The notes under the pieces: generated by a model | Database searches by the model: none | What the model saw: only the letters and a program-made list of their open reading frames with translations | Told to the model about the DNA's origin: nothing | NCBI GenBank assembly: GCA_964542765.1 | Contig: CAZIVO010000004.1 | Location: 1-64,000 of the forward strand | From: CAZIVO01 sp964542765 | GTDB lineage: Bacteria; Planctomycetota; UBA1135; UBA2386 | DNA: 64,000 nt | Reading direction: 5' to 3' | Shown: positions 46,660 to 56,562 of the stretch, piece by piece | How the letters are laid out: every line of letters begins with the position of its first letter | Numbering within the stretch: the stretch's first letter is position 1 | Translations under genes and position numbers: made by a program

Positions 46660-48069
46660 GTGATCACCCAAACGGAACTCCTGGACCAAGTCACACAAGA
46701 TGTGGCCAGATGTCTCCGCCAGCACTCAAGTGAGCAAGCCGGCGGGTATGTAGCGGCCATCTCGGGTGGGGTCGACTCCACCGCGCTGGCCCTGGTACTC
46801 GCTCGGCTCCTTCGATCCGGTCAACTGGCAGGAGACCTCTCTCTGGGCTGGGTCGATCATGGCCTCCGACCCGACCGATCACGCGAGCGTAAGGCCGTCC
46901 ATGCCCTCGCACACCAGCTCGGTCTGCCGCTCTTCGAGCGGCGACTCGGCGATGTCGGACAGAGTGAACGGGCACTGCGAGACGCCCGCTACACACAACT
47001 CATCGAAATCGCTCGAACTGCTGGAGCAGGCACGGTCTTGACTGCACACCATGCCGATGACGTTCTCGAAACGATGGTCTTCCGACTGATGCGTGGAACA
47101 GGTCCGCGTGGACTCACGGGAATCCCCGAAAAACGCCCGCTTGCCGAAGGCATCAGCCTCATCCGACCTCTGCTGGGGATCCGGCGGCAGCAACTGGAAA
47201 AGCTGCTCGAAGAGCACGAAATCTCCGCCGTCGAAGATCCCACCAACGCAGATCTCGATCGCAGCCGCAATCGCATCCGCCATCTGGTGCTGCCGGACTT
47301 GCGTCGCAAACTCGGCGACCGTGCCGAAGCCGCCCTGTTCGCCATGCTTGAAGCTGCACGAAAAATTGTCATCTCGGACGAAGAGCTCGCCGCATCGTAT
47401 CTCGCGGACCATTGCCAATCTCCAGCGCACTGGCGATTCGAACTCTCCCTCGAATCCAACGACTCAAAACCTCCACACATCCTCCACGAAACTTTCCGAC
47501 AATTGCACGCGCGCCTGATTCCAGGCGCTCCGCCGCCGGCATGGGCATGGATCGAACGGATGACAGACCTCTGCGACAAGCCCAGAGGGCAGCGGGTGAC
47601 TGGCCCGGGCTGGCCTCTGGCCGAGCGCACTACCCAGGGCATTCTCCTCGCCGACACCATCCACGCGGGAGCACCATCCCCCACCGAATTGCCGCTGAAC
47701 GGTACCACCACCGCCTTCGGCACGACCGAGTGGCGCATCTCAGCTCGGCGGTATCAGGGGCCCGGCTCCATTCCTCCCGACCAGGGCCACGGGCGGCTCT
47801 ACGTCGACGCAAGACATCTTCACCCACCATTGAGCGCCCGCCCCCCAGTTCCTGGCGAACGGTTTCAGCCACTCGGCCAGAGCAGAGATGTCGACCTGCG
47901 CGGCTTTCTCCACAATCGAAAGGTACCCATCTTTGACCGAGACCGCCTACCTATCATCGTCGACCAAGATGACCAAATCGTCTGTGCCGCCAATATCGAA
48001 ATAGCAAACCCCTTCAAAGTCTCGCCGGGCACTTCTGAACGTATAGAGATCGTTGTATCGATGGGATAG
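46660..48069 (+). CDS. tilS: tRNA(Ile)-lysidine synthase TilS
   Basis: 469 residues from a GTG at 46660. The frame is open back to 46495, but that part overlaps gap on the other strand. The ATG at 46591 is an alternative and would overlap the gap start. The N-type PP-loop ATP pyrophosphatase motif SGGVDS is at residues 35-40, followed by [33 protein letters not shown] and [19 protein letters not shown] TilS C-terminal substrate-binding region closes the protein ([22 protein letters not shown]). It converts C34 of the minor isoleucine tRNA to lysidine so it reads AUA. Essential in nearly all bacteria. Confidence 0.95.
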   Translation: MITQTELLDQVTQDVARCLRQHSSEQAGGYVAAISGGVDSTALALVLARLLRSGQLAGDLSLGWVDHGLRPDRSRERKAVHALAHQLGLPLFERRLGDVGQSERALRDARYTQLIEIARTAGAGTVLTAHHADDVLETMVFRLMRGTGPRGLTGIPEKRPLAEGISLIRPLLGIRRQQLEKLLEEHEISAVEDPTNADLDRSRNRIRHLVLPDLRRKLGDRAEAALFAMLEAARKIVISDEELAASYLADHCQSPAHWRFELSLESNDSKPPHILHETFRQLHARLIPGAPPPAWAWIERMTDLCDKPRGQRVTGPGWPLAERTTQGILLADTIHAGAPSPTELPLNGTTTAFGTTEWRISARRYQGPGSIPPDQGHGRLYVDARHLHPPLSARPPVPGERFQPLGQSRDVDLRGFLHNRKVPIFDRDRLPIIVDQDDQIVCAANIEIANPFKVSPGTSERIEIVVSMG

Positions 48070-48147
48070 CGCCGAGCCACACCCTCGGCCATACTTATAC
48101 ATCGGGCAGCCACGATCACCTCGCCCGGTAAGATTCGTCGCAAATCC

Positions 48148-50748
48148 ATGCCGGAACTCATCGTCGAAAACGGTCATCACAAGGGGCAACGCACAGTCCT
48201 TGTGCGCGAAACACCCTGCATCATTGGCACAGCGGATGATTGCACTCTGCGCCTCGATGACCCCGAAGTGGCCCGCGAGCATGCTGTCGTCAAGGCCCTC
48301 AAAGATGAAGGTTTCGGCATAAAGAGTCTCGCCGGAAAGTTCACGGTCAATGGCCAGAGAACAGAAGTGGCACGACTCGAGGATGGGGATCAACTCGATC
48401 TGGGAAGCGTGCGACTGATCTACTCGGCCTCGGAAAAAACCACAGCCACTGCCGGCAAGAACATGCTCGGCGGTTTCAAATTAATCGAAGTTCTCGGCAA
48501 GGGTGGCATGGGGACTGTCTACCGCGCTGAACAAGTCAGCTTGCATCGTGAAGTCGCCCTCAAAGTGCTGTCCAAGAAACTCACCAAGGACCCGGTGTTC
48601 GTGGCCCGTTTCGTCGCCGAAGCTCGTGCAGCCGCCCGCCTCCACCATCCCAATGTCGTGCAAGTGTTCGACGTCGGCCATGAAGGTGATACCTACTACT
48701 ACTCGATGGAACTCATGCATGAGGGATCCCTCGAGCAAGAGTTGAGGTCCCGCGGCAAGATCCCCGAGGCAGAAGCCCTCCAGCTCACCGCAGCAGCCGC
48801 TTATGGACTTAGCTACGCCAACTCCTTGCGAATTGTCCATCGCGACATCAAACCCGACAACCTGATGATCGACCGGCATGGGCAAGTCAAGATCGCTGAT
48901 CTCGGTCTAGCGCTGACAGACGAAGATGACCTGAGCAATGTGGCGGGAACGCCACATTTCATGTCGCCCGAACAAGCTCTCCGCAACACACCCGATCATC
49001 GCAGCGATCTCTACTCCCTGGGCTGCACCCTCTACCGCCTCCTCACCGGCCAAACCCCCTTCCAGGGCGACAGCGTCAAGGAGATCCTCCGCGCCCACGT
49101 CAAGGATGCGCCAGAACCACCTTCAAAGGTCAATCCGGAGATCTCCTCCGAAGCCTCTGCCATCGTCGACAAGCTCCTCGAGAAACAACTCGACCAGCGC
49201 TATCAGACCGCCGATGACCTCCTCCTCGACCTCGAACAGGTCATTGCACCAGCAACCCGCAAGGGCCTCCTCATCGGCAGTGCCATCGCGGCGCTGGTCA
49301 TCGCCGTTGGAGGTATCTACTACGGCATGACGCGCCCCGAGGGGAAAACAGAAACGATCGTCAAGGAGATCAAGAACCCCGCTGACAAGAAGCTCGTCGC
49401 GGAGAATCGCGAGCTCAAGGCCGAAGCTGCCTTCTGGAAAATCAGCGCCTCTGATCTCGACGGTATAGAACTCGCGCTCGCTCTCGAGAGCATGGCCGAA
49501 GAGCATCGAGAGACACAGCATGCCGGCAAGGGACTCGCCGCGGCCAAGCAAATCCGGACCCGCATAGAAACTGCGAAGCAAGCCAAACAAAAATTCGAAC
49601 AGGCGGTCCAGCAAGAAGTCATACGCCTGGAAATGGTTGTCCGGGAGGCTATCTCCCAAGCCGACTACACCAAGGCAAACGATATCTTGGACAAGAAGAG
49701 TGGCCCGCAAGAACTCCGCGATCACCCAGTGGTCGCCAACTCTTACGCCAAGCTACGCTCCGAACTGATCTCCGTCATGTCCCAGCGCCTGACCAGCATG
49801 AAGCAGGCCTTCGAAAACGCGCTGGAAGACCGAAACCACGAAGCAACCACCACGGCTCTGGCTGCGCTCGAAGCTGTCCTCGATGATGACAAGGGCTGGC
49901 CGCTGCCAATCTTGGCGGTCGCTGATGATCTCCGCAAATACATCGGCGACGGTTACCGAAGACATACAGCCCAACAACAGTCGGAGCAAAGAGATGCGGT
50001 CGCCCAGTCATGGCAGACCTTCAGAGAGGGAATTTTTTCTCCCGACGGTTTCATGGCGCGTATACGAACCTTCGACTTCGTGGGTGCCGCCAATGCTGCC
50101 AGCGAAACCCAGAAGCGGTTGGGCAATTTCATTTCCAGAGAAGTCGCCGAGCATCTTGCCGTCGCCGCCCGCGAAGCGGATGGCTTTCTACAAGTCTTCA
50201 CCAAGGCATCAGCTGACGGAACGCTCAGCTACAAGCCCCCAGGATCGGACTCCGCCTTGCCGATCATCTCCTTCACAACCTCCGGCGACCAAGCCGGTCT
50301 GACAGTAAAAGATGGCCCACGCATCAGACCGAAACCCCGCCTCATCCCACTGACCGAACTGCTCGCGGAAAATCCCGCCACCGTTTTCACACTACCCGAG
50401 GCGCCCGACTCTCTCGGCCGCGCAGCCTTCCTCGGCCTCCTGTCGCTCGACACGACTCTCCAGAACGCGCAGGCCTACATTGCGGCCATCGACAGCGGCG
50501 ACGACACCAGCGGGATCGGTGAGCAGAGCTATCGCGGCGGCAATAGCGCCCTCCCCTTTGCAACGACCATCCTCGAGGGACGAGGGCCGTCATGGGCCGA
50601 TGCTCTCCACCGTGAAATGCTCGCATCCCAGATTCTCGCGCAAGCGTTACGCGCCATGTCAGAGAGGCGAAACATCGCAGCGGCTACACACCTCGAACGG
50701 CTGCTGGCCGAATACCCACGATCTTGCGTTGTTCAAAAATTCCATTAG
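48148..50748 (+). CDS. FHA-domain Ser/Thr protein kinase with transmembrane and extracytoplasmic part
   Basis: 866 residues. An FHA domain fills residues 1-95 (CIIGTADDCTLRLDDPEVAREHAVV). The Hanks-type kinase domain is 108-365: glycine loop GKGGMGTVY (117-125), Lys139 in VALKV, catalytic HRDIKPDN with Asp233, DLG instead of DFG at 251-253, and GTPHFMSPEQA. One membrane helix is at about 373-393 (LLIGSAIAALVIAVGGIYYG). The remaining 470 residues lie on the other side and start with coiled-coil-like sequence. FHA at the kinase's own N-terminus suggests recognition of its own or a partner's phosphothreonine. It lies 78 bases after tilS; downstream genes are close behind it. Confidence 0.93.
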   Translation: MPELIVENGHHKGQRTVLVRETPCIIGTADDCTLRLDDPEVAREHAVVKALKDEGFGIKSLAGKFTVNGQRTEVARLEDGDQLDLGSVRLIYSASEKTTATAGKNMLGGFKLIEVLGKGGMGTVYRAEQVSLHREVALKVLSKKLTKDPVFVARFVAEARAAARLHHPNVVQVFDVGHEGDTYYYSMELMHEGSLEQELRSRGKIPEAEALQLTAAAAYGLSYANSLRIVHRDIKPDNLMIDRHGQVKIADLGLALTDEDDLSNVAGTPHFMSPEQALRNTPDHRSDLYSLGCTLYRLLTGQTPFQGDSVKEILRAHVKDAPEPPSKVNPEISSEASAIVDKLLEKQLDQRYQTADDLLLDLEQVIAPATRKGLLIGSAIAALVIAVGGIYYGMTRPEGKTETIVKEIKNPADKKLVAENRELKAEAAFWKISASDLDGIELALALESMAEEHRETQHAGKGLAAAKQIRTRIETAKQAKQKFEQAVQQEVIRLEMVVREAISQADYTKANDILDKKSGPQELRDHPVVANSYAKLRSELISVMSQRLTSMKQAFENALEDRNHEATTTALAALEAVLDDDKGWPLPILAVADDLRKYIGDGYRRHTAQQQSEQRDAVAQSWQTFREGIFSPDGFMARIRTFDFVGAANAASETQKRLGNFISREVAEHLAVAAREADGFLQVFTKASADGTLSYKPPGSDSALPIISFTTSGDQAGLTVKDGPRIRPKPRLIPLTELLAENPATVFTLPEAPDSLGRAAFLGLLSLDTTLQNAQAYIAAIDSGDDTSGIGEQSYRGGNSALPFATTILEGRGPSWADALHREMLASQILAQALRAMSERRNIAAATHLERLLAEYPRSCVVQKFH

Positions 50749-50766
50749 CTCCAAGCCCACATCCCG

Positions 50767-51087
50767 ATGGCCTCGATTGCTGATCTGAGCCTCATCGAAA
50801 CAGCTCATGGGATCTCCTTCAAGGTGTGGGCGATCCCTGGCTCGAGCCGAGAACGCATCGTTGGAGTTCATGGTGACGCACTCAAAATTTCTGTGTCCGC
50901 ACCGCCACAGAAAGGCAAAGCAAACAAGCGCATCCTCGCCCTCCTGGCAAACCAGTTGCAGATCTCCCCGCGACAGATCTCACTCGAATCAGGAACAACC
51001 TCTCGCGACAAATCGGTTCGGGTGCAAGATCTGACCGCGGAGAAGATACGCTGCTTGCTCGCCCCCATCCTTCTATCACAAAATTAA
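50767..51087 (+). CDS. DUF167 / YggU family protein
   Basis: 106 residues, the usual size. It shows the family core: FKVWAIPGSSRERIVGVHGDALKISVSAPPQKGKANKRILALLA, here recognised as VxPxxSxxxIxG, then VxAPPxxGxAN. The structure of the family is known as a small alpha/beta fold, but the function is not established. It is 18 bases after the kinase gene and 8 bases before the phosphorylase gene, so part of the same transcript. Confidence 0.88.
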   Translation: MASIADLSLIETAHGISFKVWAIPGSSRERIVGVHGDALKISVSAPPQKGKANKRILALLANQLQISPRQISLESGTTSRDKSVRVQDLTAEKIRCLLAPILLSQN

Positions 51088-51095
51088 CGGATACC

Positions 51096-51926
51096 GTGAC
51101 ACCCAACGAACCAACTCTGAGTCAACGCATTGCCAACACTGCTGCCGAACTCAAACATCGACTTGGCCAAGAGCCGCGGGTTGCCATGCTGTTAGGGACC
51201 GGGCACACATCTATTGCCGGGCAGTTGAAAAATCGCGTCACACTCAAATCGGAGGATCTGCCCGCCGGCATAAACTTCTCCGAGAACTCACCGCTGCTGG
51301 CTGGCGAACTCGAAGGCATCCCTGTGGTTATCGCAGACGCTCCGCTCGCCTGCCACGAAGGGCACCCGCCGGAAGCCGTAACCTTCCCTGTTCGAGTCCT
51401 GCAAGCGATGGGAGTAGAACTCCTCTGCCTGTCCGCCGGTGGCGCAAGCTTGAGCCTTCAACTTGAACCAGGCACCATCGCCGTGGTGGAGGACCACATC
51501 AACCTGTCGGGATTCCACCCTCTGCAAGGGCCTTACGATCCAGATATCGGCCCCGGTTGCCACGACATGTCAGACCCTTACCCGTCACGATGGCGGGAAA
51601 TCGCCCGGGGAGTCGCCATCGAAGCCGGCATCCCATGCCTGCATGGGGTCTATGCCGCAATACCTGGTCCAAGCCTGCCCACCCGCGCCGAATACCGGTT
51701 CCTCAAGCGGGTCGGAGCCGATCTGGTTGGCATGGCACTGGTCCCGGAAGTCCTCGCCGCTGTTCACTGCGGTATCGATGTCCTCGCTCTCGTCGGAGTC
51801 ACCCAGATGGTGGCCCTCGAAAGCCACCGCCCGGTATCGATCGAATCAATGGTCGATGCCGCTGATCTGGCAGCGCCACGAATGGCGGCGATGATCGCGG
51901 GTATCGTCAGGACCTTGCCACGATGA
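51096..51926 (+). CDS. Purine nucleoside phosphorylase family protein with altered base pocket
   Basis: 276 residues from GTG 51096; size and fold fit trimeric PNP/MTAP. Recognisable blocks: VAMLLGTGHTSIAGQL, CHEGHPPEAVTFPVRVLQAMGVE, LSAGGASLSLQLEPG, IAVVEDHINLSG and LKRVGADLVGMALVPEVLAA. In typical PNPs the purine is held by Glu201 (in GPSFET) and Asn243 (in TN); here those places read GPSLPT and TQ. The phosphate-binding Ser of GMSTVPE is Ala (GMALVPE). So it may prefer another nucleoside, or have lost activity. Its stop overlaps purN as ATGA, which supports a link to purine metabolism. Confidence 0.78.
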   Translation: MTPNEPTLSQRIANTAAELKHRLGQEPRVAMLLGTGHTSIAGQLKNRVTLKSEDLPAGINFSENSPLLAGELEGIPVVIADAPLACHEGHPPEAVTFPVRVLQAMGVELLCLSAGGASLSLQLEPGTIAVVEDHINLSGFHPLQGPYDPDIGPGCHDMSDPYPSRWREIARGVAIEAGIPCLHGVYAAIPGPSLPTRAEYRFLKRVGADLVGMALVPEVLAAVHCGIDVLALVGVTQMVALESHRPVSIESMVDAADLAAPRMAAMIAGIVRTLPR

Positions 51927-52495
51927 CAGGCAACCTCCCTACCAGGATCGGGATCCTCCTCTCAGGAGGTGGTCGCACCCTGCAAAACCTGATCGACTGC
52001 ATCGCAAGTGGGAGTCTGGATGCCGAAATCGGATGTGTGATCTCGAACCGCGAAGTCGCCTACGGCCTCACTCGTGCACGACAGGCCAACATCCCCACCT
52101 TCGTCGAGCATGAACCCGAGCATATCTACACCCTGCTACGCCAGCACCAGATCGAACTGGTTTGTCTGGCGGGATACCTGCGACTGCTTCCGATCGCCGA
52201 AGACTTCGAGGGCCGCGTCATCAACATCCATCCGGCTCTTTTGCCCAAGTTCGGTGGCAAGGGCTTCCATGGCGAGCACGTTCACCACGCCGTCCTCGAG
52301 GCCAAAGAGACGCGATCTGGTTGTAGCGTGCACTATTGCAACAACGACTACGACGATGGTCCCCTGCTCCTCCAAACCGAGGTCGAAGTCCTCCCCGAAG
52401 ACTCCGTCGAAACTCTGGCTGCACGCGTCTTCGCCGCCGAATGCGAAACCTATCCACAAGCCATCCGCTCTTGGCGCGAGCAGCATCCTCGCTGA
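51923..52495 (+). CDS. purN: Phosphoribosylglycinamide formyltransferase
   Basis: 190 residues, normal length. The formyltransferase signature NIHPALLPKFGGKGFHGEHV contains the catalytic Asn and His, and the third catalytic residue is the Asp in DYDDGPLLLQ. N-terminal GILLSGGGRTLQNLI is the phosphate-binding loop (usually GSGSNLQ; here GGGRTLQ). It transfers the formyl group of 10-formyl-THF to GAR in purine synthesis. It overlaps the preceding PNP-like gene by four bases and ends the operon. Confidence 0.92.
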   Translation: MTGNLPTRIGILLSGGGRTLQNLIDCIASGSLDAEIGCVISNREVAYGLTRARQANIPTFVEHEPEHIYTLLRQHQIELVCLAGYLRLLPIAEDFEGRVINIHPALLPKFGGKGFHGEHVHHAVLEAKETRSGCSVHYCNNDYDDGPLLLQTEVEVLPEDSVETLAARVFAAECETYPQAIRSWREQHPR

Positions 52496-52529
52496 CTGCC
52501 CAAGACTCCCTGCTGCCCAAGACTCCCTG
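52496..52529. repeat. Tandem 17-bp direct repeat
   Basis: Two exact adjacent copies of CTGCCCAAGACTCCCTG immediately after the purN stop, in the gap between two convergent genes. It has no T-run or dyad, so it is probably replication slippage and not a terminator. Confidence 0.85.
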
Positions 52530-52562
52530 TATCCGTCCCCGCCCCACCCAGCGAAGGTCAAC

Positions 52563-53210
52563 TCACCGATCCGACTCCCTTGGAACACCTGTGCGGGCAA
52601 CATTGGACTGATCCAGAGAGGCCAGCATCTGCGCGATGACACGATACGTCGCCCTCCCCAAGAGAACCGGAGTGGCAGGCGGTATCATCCCGACCTCACT
52701 GACCTGGTGATCACCAAACTCCTGTTCGAACCAGACCGGACGTTCACCTCCAGCCATGATCGGCCCATGAACCCGGACCCCGAGACGAACCGATGCGAAG
52801 GTATTGCGCCCGGTAACCCGCTCGACCAAAGCGGCATGGAAATCGAGGATCTCGATGCGGAGGAGGCAGGCTTCTGCGTGAATACCGGGGAGAGCCTCTG
52901 CAAAAACACGTGACCGTGTGAGCGATTCTTGCACGACATCACCCAGCATCTCCGGAATCGATCGCACCCAAAGTGATTCCGGCATGTACTCCACCACCGC
53001 ACTCCTGGTAGCACCGTCCGGAAGCAACGGTCCGCGCGCATCGACAACCGGAAGAATTGTTACCGGACGATCCGCAGCAATCTTGACCTGATAATTCGGC
53101 GGACGAAAAAGCCTCTCGTTGGTTGCCAGATCCAGACCCGGCGAACTCGCACACCCACCAAGAACGCCCAGCAGGAAGAAAGGAGTCAGTTCACATCGCA
53201 ATCCGCTCAT
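52563..53210 (-). CDS. Putative lipoprotein of unknown function
   Basis: 215 residues. The N-terminus ends in a lipobox, FLLGVLGGC, after a short hydrophobic run, so it is probably a lipoprotein. The mature part has VTILPVVDARGPLLPDG and a helix-strand pattern reminiscent of ABC-transport auxiliary lipoproteins (DUF330/LptE-like), which is only a fold-level guess. It is the last gene after the GldA/F/G-like exporter and DUF4340 genes, 37 bases behind, so it may serve that system in the outer membrane. Confidence 0.6.
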   Translation of the reverse strand: MSGLRCELTPFFLLGVLGGCASSPGLDLATNERLFRPPNYQVKIAADRPVTILPVVDARGPLLPDGATRSAVVEYMPESLWVRSIPEMLGDVVQESLTRSRVFAEALPGIHAEACLLRIEILDFHAALVERVTGRNTFASVRLGVRVHGPIMAGGERPVWFEQEFGDHQVSEVGMIPPATPVLLGRATYRVIAQMLASLDQSNVARTGVPRESDR

Positions 53211-53247
53211 CTTTGTAACCTACCTTCCCGAAGGCCTTTCAACTCCA

Positions 53248-54972
53248 CTACTGTGGTGCAATCGCAATGATCGCACTCGCCACGAACCTGGAGATCTCGT
53301 AAAGCACCGCAACCCGTTGAGTCCGAACGAACGTCAACTCCCCGGCCGCGCGCAGCAGGCGCAACGTCTCGATCTCGGATCCCTCCACCGTCTGCAACTC
53401 AATTTCGATCTGATCGGTAGCATCGATGCCCGCCTCGAGCGCATGCACTCGCACGCCCTTCAGATCCTTCAATTCGGCGGCAACAGTCTCGGCATCAGTA
53501 TTCACACTTCCGTCATCACTCACCCGCCACTGGCCATCCGGGCCACGAACATAGATCTTCGACCGGTCCGCTCGCTTCAAAACCATCCGCGCAATCTGAC
53601 CCGGCACGTCATTTCGATAAATATCGAGAGCGACAAAATCCGTCCACGGTGAGCGCAAAACATCAGCGTGGACCTTTGCCGCCTTGACGATGTGCGGCTC
53701 ATCGGCACGCTTGACGAAAGTGAACTCTCCCGTGTCCTTGCCAATATGGAGAACCGTCGGCCGAATATCGAAAGGCCCGGTCAATTCAACAGTAAGGAAG
53801 CCACTATCCAGGCCATAGGTTGCGGACGGCCCAGGATCCGAGACAAATTCGTGGGCCCCCAAATTGCGCAAGGCATGAATCAACTTCCCGACCGGTGTTG
53901 CACGGGCCTGGCAATGGACCGGCAAGGTCACCTTCAGCAGATTACCTACTCCGCGCTCGAACTGGAGATGCTTTGCTCCTGGGTCCACCAGCGAGATCCG
54001 CAACTTCGAAGCCTGCTCGGCCGGGAAGGGAATCAACAATCTTGAGCGGAGTTGTTCTGCCGGAATTTTCAACATCTGACCATACCGGCTCTTTTTGATA
54101 CTGAACTCGAGTCCGCGAGGCTCCACCAAGGCGATCAACGATTCCTCGCCTTGAACCCACACCTTCAGACTCTCCTTTCCGGAAACGCCTTGGACCTCGA
54201 CGACAAAATCGGGCTGCGGGCGCAACCCCATCGTGCCGCTCAAAAATTGATCGGCGCGCATCCCCAGAATCTCGGCAATGAACTGCATGGCCAGAGCCTG
54301 CTCGACACGCACATCGATGGGGTCGCGGAGCCGAATGGTGCCATCCCGACCTCGCTCCAGGACGAGACTCTCCTCGCGATCATCAGCACCCGATTTCCGC
54401 ATGACCGCGATTCGCTCGACCTCCTCGAACTCGGTCTCGAACACGGAATGCTCGCGAAAGTCATCGGGGATGCCCTGCAAAGCTCCCCACAATGCCATTC
54501 CCCCGCGGTGAATCTCCTGGCCCATCCTGATGAACACACCACCCAGCGGACCCTCATCGCCAATCTCGACGCGTATCTCGTCATCTCCAAAATACAGAGC
54601 CACCTCACCACGCGGCTGGTCGAGGCCCGTCTGCGCCAAAAGATCATCATCAATCTCGGAGGGCTTGTACGTCCGCATGAGCAGCGCCGTGTCATACTGC
54701 TGCGCCAAGCTCATCAACCTTCCCGATGATGCGAAATCCACCAGCGGCTCAACGATATGCCATCGATGATCGCGGCGCTCGAGATGGATGGGGCGCATAT
54801 CCCTGTCACTGCGAAAGACGATCTTGTCGGCATCCAACAAGTGCTTGCCGCCAAGGAGTGATACCTGCAACTCCCGATTGCCATCACCCGCGCCGCCACC
54901 ATCTTCTTTCGTCAGCCACAGGGCGAAACCGAGTAGGGCAACCAGAAACACCAACAGCAAGCTAGTCCGCAT
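53248..54972 (-). CDS. DUF4340-type protein of the Gld-like ABC operon
   Basis: 574 residues. The frame opens at a TTG (54978), but the ATG at 54972, preceded by GGGAG, is preferred. One N-terminal membrane anchor (LLLVFLVALLGFALWLT) is followed by tandem repeat-like beta units of about 150 residues, for example HRWHIVEPLVDFASSGRLMSL and GQWRVSDDGSVNTDAETVAAEL, each like a DUF4340 module. It likely stands in the periplasm. DUF4340 genes are regularly found behind GldG-like genes. It starts six bases after the GldG-like stop. The biochemical role is unknown. Confidence 0.8.
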   Translation of the reverse strand: MRTSLLLVFLVALLGFALWLTKEDGGGAGDGNRELQVSLLGGKHLLDADKIVFRSDRDMRPIHLERRDHRWHIVEPLVDFASSGRLMSLAQQYDTALLMRTYKPSEIDDDLLAQTGLDQPRGEVALYFGDDEIRVEIGDEGPLGGVFIRMGQEIHRGGMALWGALQGIPDDFREHSVFETEFEEVERIAVMRKSGADDREESLVLERGRDGTIRLRDPIDVRVEQALAMQFIAEILGMRADQFLSGTMGLRPQPDFVVEVQGVSGKESLKVWVQGEESLIALVEPRGLEFSIKKSRYGQMLKIPAEQLRSRLLIPFPAEQASKLRISLVDPGAKHLQFERGVGNLLKVTLPVHCQARATPVGKLIHALRNLGAHEFVSDPGPSATYGLDSGFLTVELTGPFDIRPTVLHIGKDTGEFTFVKRADEPHIVKAAKVHADVLRSPWTDFVALDIYRNDVPGQIARMVLKRADRSKIYVRGPDGQWRVSDDGSVNTDAETVAAELKDLKGVRVHALEAGIDATDQIEIELQTVEGSEIETLRLLRAAGELTFVRTQRVAVLYEISRFVASAIIAIAPQ

Positions 54973-54978
54973 CCCCAA

Positions 54979-56562
54979 TCACTCCCTCTTGCGGACCCAG
55001 AACACGATCAGACCAAGAAAGAGGAGACCCCCTGGCACGCCGCCGATCAAGAGCCACCGAACTCGAGACAGTTGTTGCGGCACCACCTCCAGGCGTCGAG
55101 AGACATATCGATCACCGCGCACACTGACCAACGCCCTCCGCTCTGCCAACCAGTTAAAAATATTGAGACCGAGGTCGCCATTCACCTGGTAACGCGTGTT
55201 GTGAAAACCTTGCGCCGACATCACGATCGCATGCCCCAGGCGGGAATCTTCCGAGGAGTCCACATCTATCAAGGCCCCCACACAGCGCGATGCGAGCAGA
55301 CTCCGGTCCGCTGCGACGACATAGTCAACCTGCCCCTGCGCACCAACACGATCCTCCAGCCAGGCCAGGCTATCGGTATTCAGAAAGCTCGTATCGACAC
55401 GAACCCCCTCGAGGCCATTGGGCTCCAGGGCTCGTATCTCCCTGCCGAACACGAACTGCGGATATCTCTGACGGTTCATCAAGGGGCGCGTGATCTCATG
55501 AACCGGATTCATCTTGACCAGCATGAGATTCTGAACCTCCTGGCTTCCCATCTGAGTCTTGTGGGGGTCGCGTGGGTCGCGGATCAAATGACACACCAAC
55601 CGCTCGCCCACCTCGAAGCCGAGTCGCTTCCCCAACCCGACAAGGCCGACATTCCAATCACGGGGAAGTTCATACCAGGCCACATTCGCAAACAAACGGC
55701 CGCCTCGACGCAGATAAGAAACCAATGCTTCGGCAGCCTGCTCGGACATCTCGTGCTTGGGCTCGATGAGAGCAACAATCTGCGCATCCTCCGGCACACG
55801 GCCTTCCTTCTCCAGATCGAGAACATCGATCTCGAAGCCTTCTGCCTCGAGATCCGTGAGTAACATCGAGTAAGAACCAGCCGTCGCCCTGGTCATCTCG
55901 GCCTCACCATGCCCGGTGAGGAAATAGATCTTTGGAGAACCCTCCACGAGCAAGGACTTGATGGCACTGGAAATAGCCTCTTCGCCTTTGTAGTCCTTCA
56001 AGATCGGCATGGACCGCCGTGATCCAGGCACACCGCTCTGAGTCGTCGCCCCAAAATCGATATCGGCGACATCGGCCTCCAGCGAGATCGTCTTCCAGCG
56101 CTTGTCAAGCTTGACGATGATCGTATTCGACCGTCGCATCTTGATCTCCTTGAGGACCTCGCGAACCTTCGCGGGTTCTTGGCGAAGATCTACATGCGTG
56201 ACCGAAACCGAATCACCACCCAGGTAGTCATACTGACGAAGCAAGTCGATCGTCAGGTCCTGCAGCCTCTTGTGGATATCGATCCGCCGACGATCCCAGT
56301 CCGACATACGGGAGTTCGGAGCAACAAGTGGTTCGAAGATCGTGTGGATCTCCACCTTCTTGCCATCGCGCAGGATGCCCGCGAGGAGATCCTTGGTAGC
56401 CGATTCAACACTGAAGCGGGCTTGCGGCGAAAGATCCCATAGCGCCTTGGCCGACGGCAGCGTCGCCAGCACGATCAACAACAGTACCGCCACCAGCGCG
56501 AGTGCTGCCTGGAAGATGGCGTTGAACCACCCGACGATCCTCCGACTGTCACCTACCGCCAT
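54979..56562 (-). CDS. GldG-like ABC transporter auxiliary protein
   Basis: 527 residues. N-terminal membrane segment (FQAALALVAVLLLIVLATL) and a C-terminal one (LLIGGVPGGLLFLGLIVFWV) followed by RKRE. Between them lies the GldG/ABC_transp_aux domain: VEIHTIFEPLV, the IKSLLVEGSPKIYFLTGHGE stretch (typical is YFLTGHGE) and LIEPKHEMSEQAAEALVSYLRRGGRL. In Bacteroidetes GldG works with GldA and GldF in gliding; in planctomycetes the same trio occurs widely without gliding. Its start overlaps the permease gene by 10 bases. Confidence 0.88.
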   Translation of the reverse strand: MAVGDSRRIVGWFNAIFQAALALVAVLLLIVLATLPSAKALWDLSPQARFSVESATKDLLAGILRDGKKVEIHTIFEPLVAPNSRMSDWDRRRIDIHKRLQDLTIDLLRQYDYLGGDSVSVTHVDLRQEPAKVREVLKEIKMRRSNTIIVKLDKRWKTISLEADVADIDFGATTQSGVPGSRRSMPILKDYKGEEAISSAIKSLLVEGSPKIYFLTGHGEAEMTRATAGSYSMLLTDLEAEGFEIDVLDLEKEGRVPEDAQIVALIEPKHEMSEQAAEALVSYLRRGGRLFANVAWYELPRDWNVGLVGLGKRLGFEVGERLVCHLIRDPRDPHKTQMGSQEVQNLMLVKMNPVHEITRPLMNRQRYPQFVFGREIRALEPNGLEGVRVDTSFLNTDSLAWLEDRVGAQGQVDYVVAADRSLLASRCVGALIDVDSSEDSRLGHAIVMSAQGFHNTRYQVNGDLGLNIFNWLAERRALVSVRGDRYVSRRLEVVPQQLSRVRWLLIGGVPGGLLFLGLIVFWVRKRE

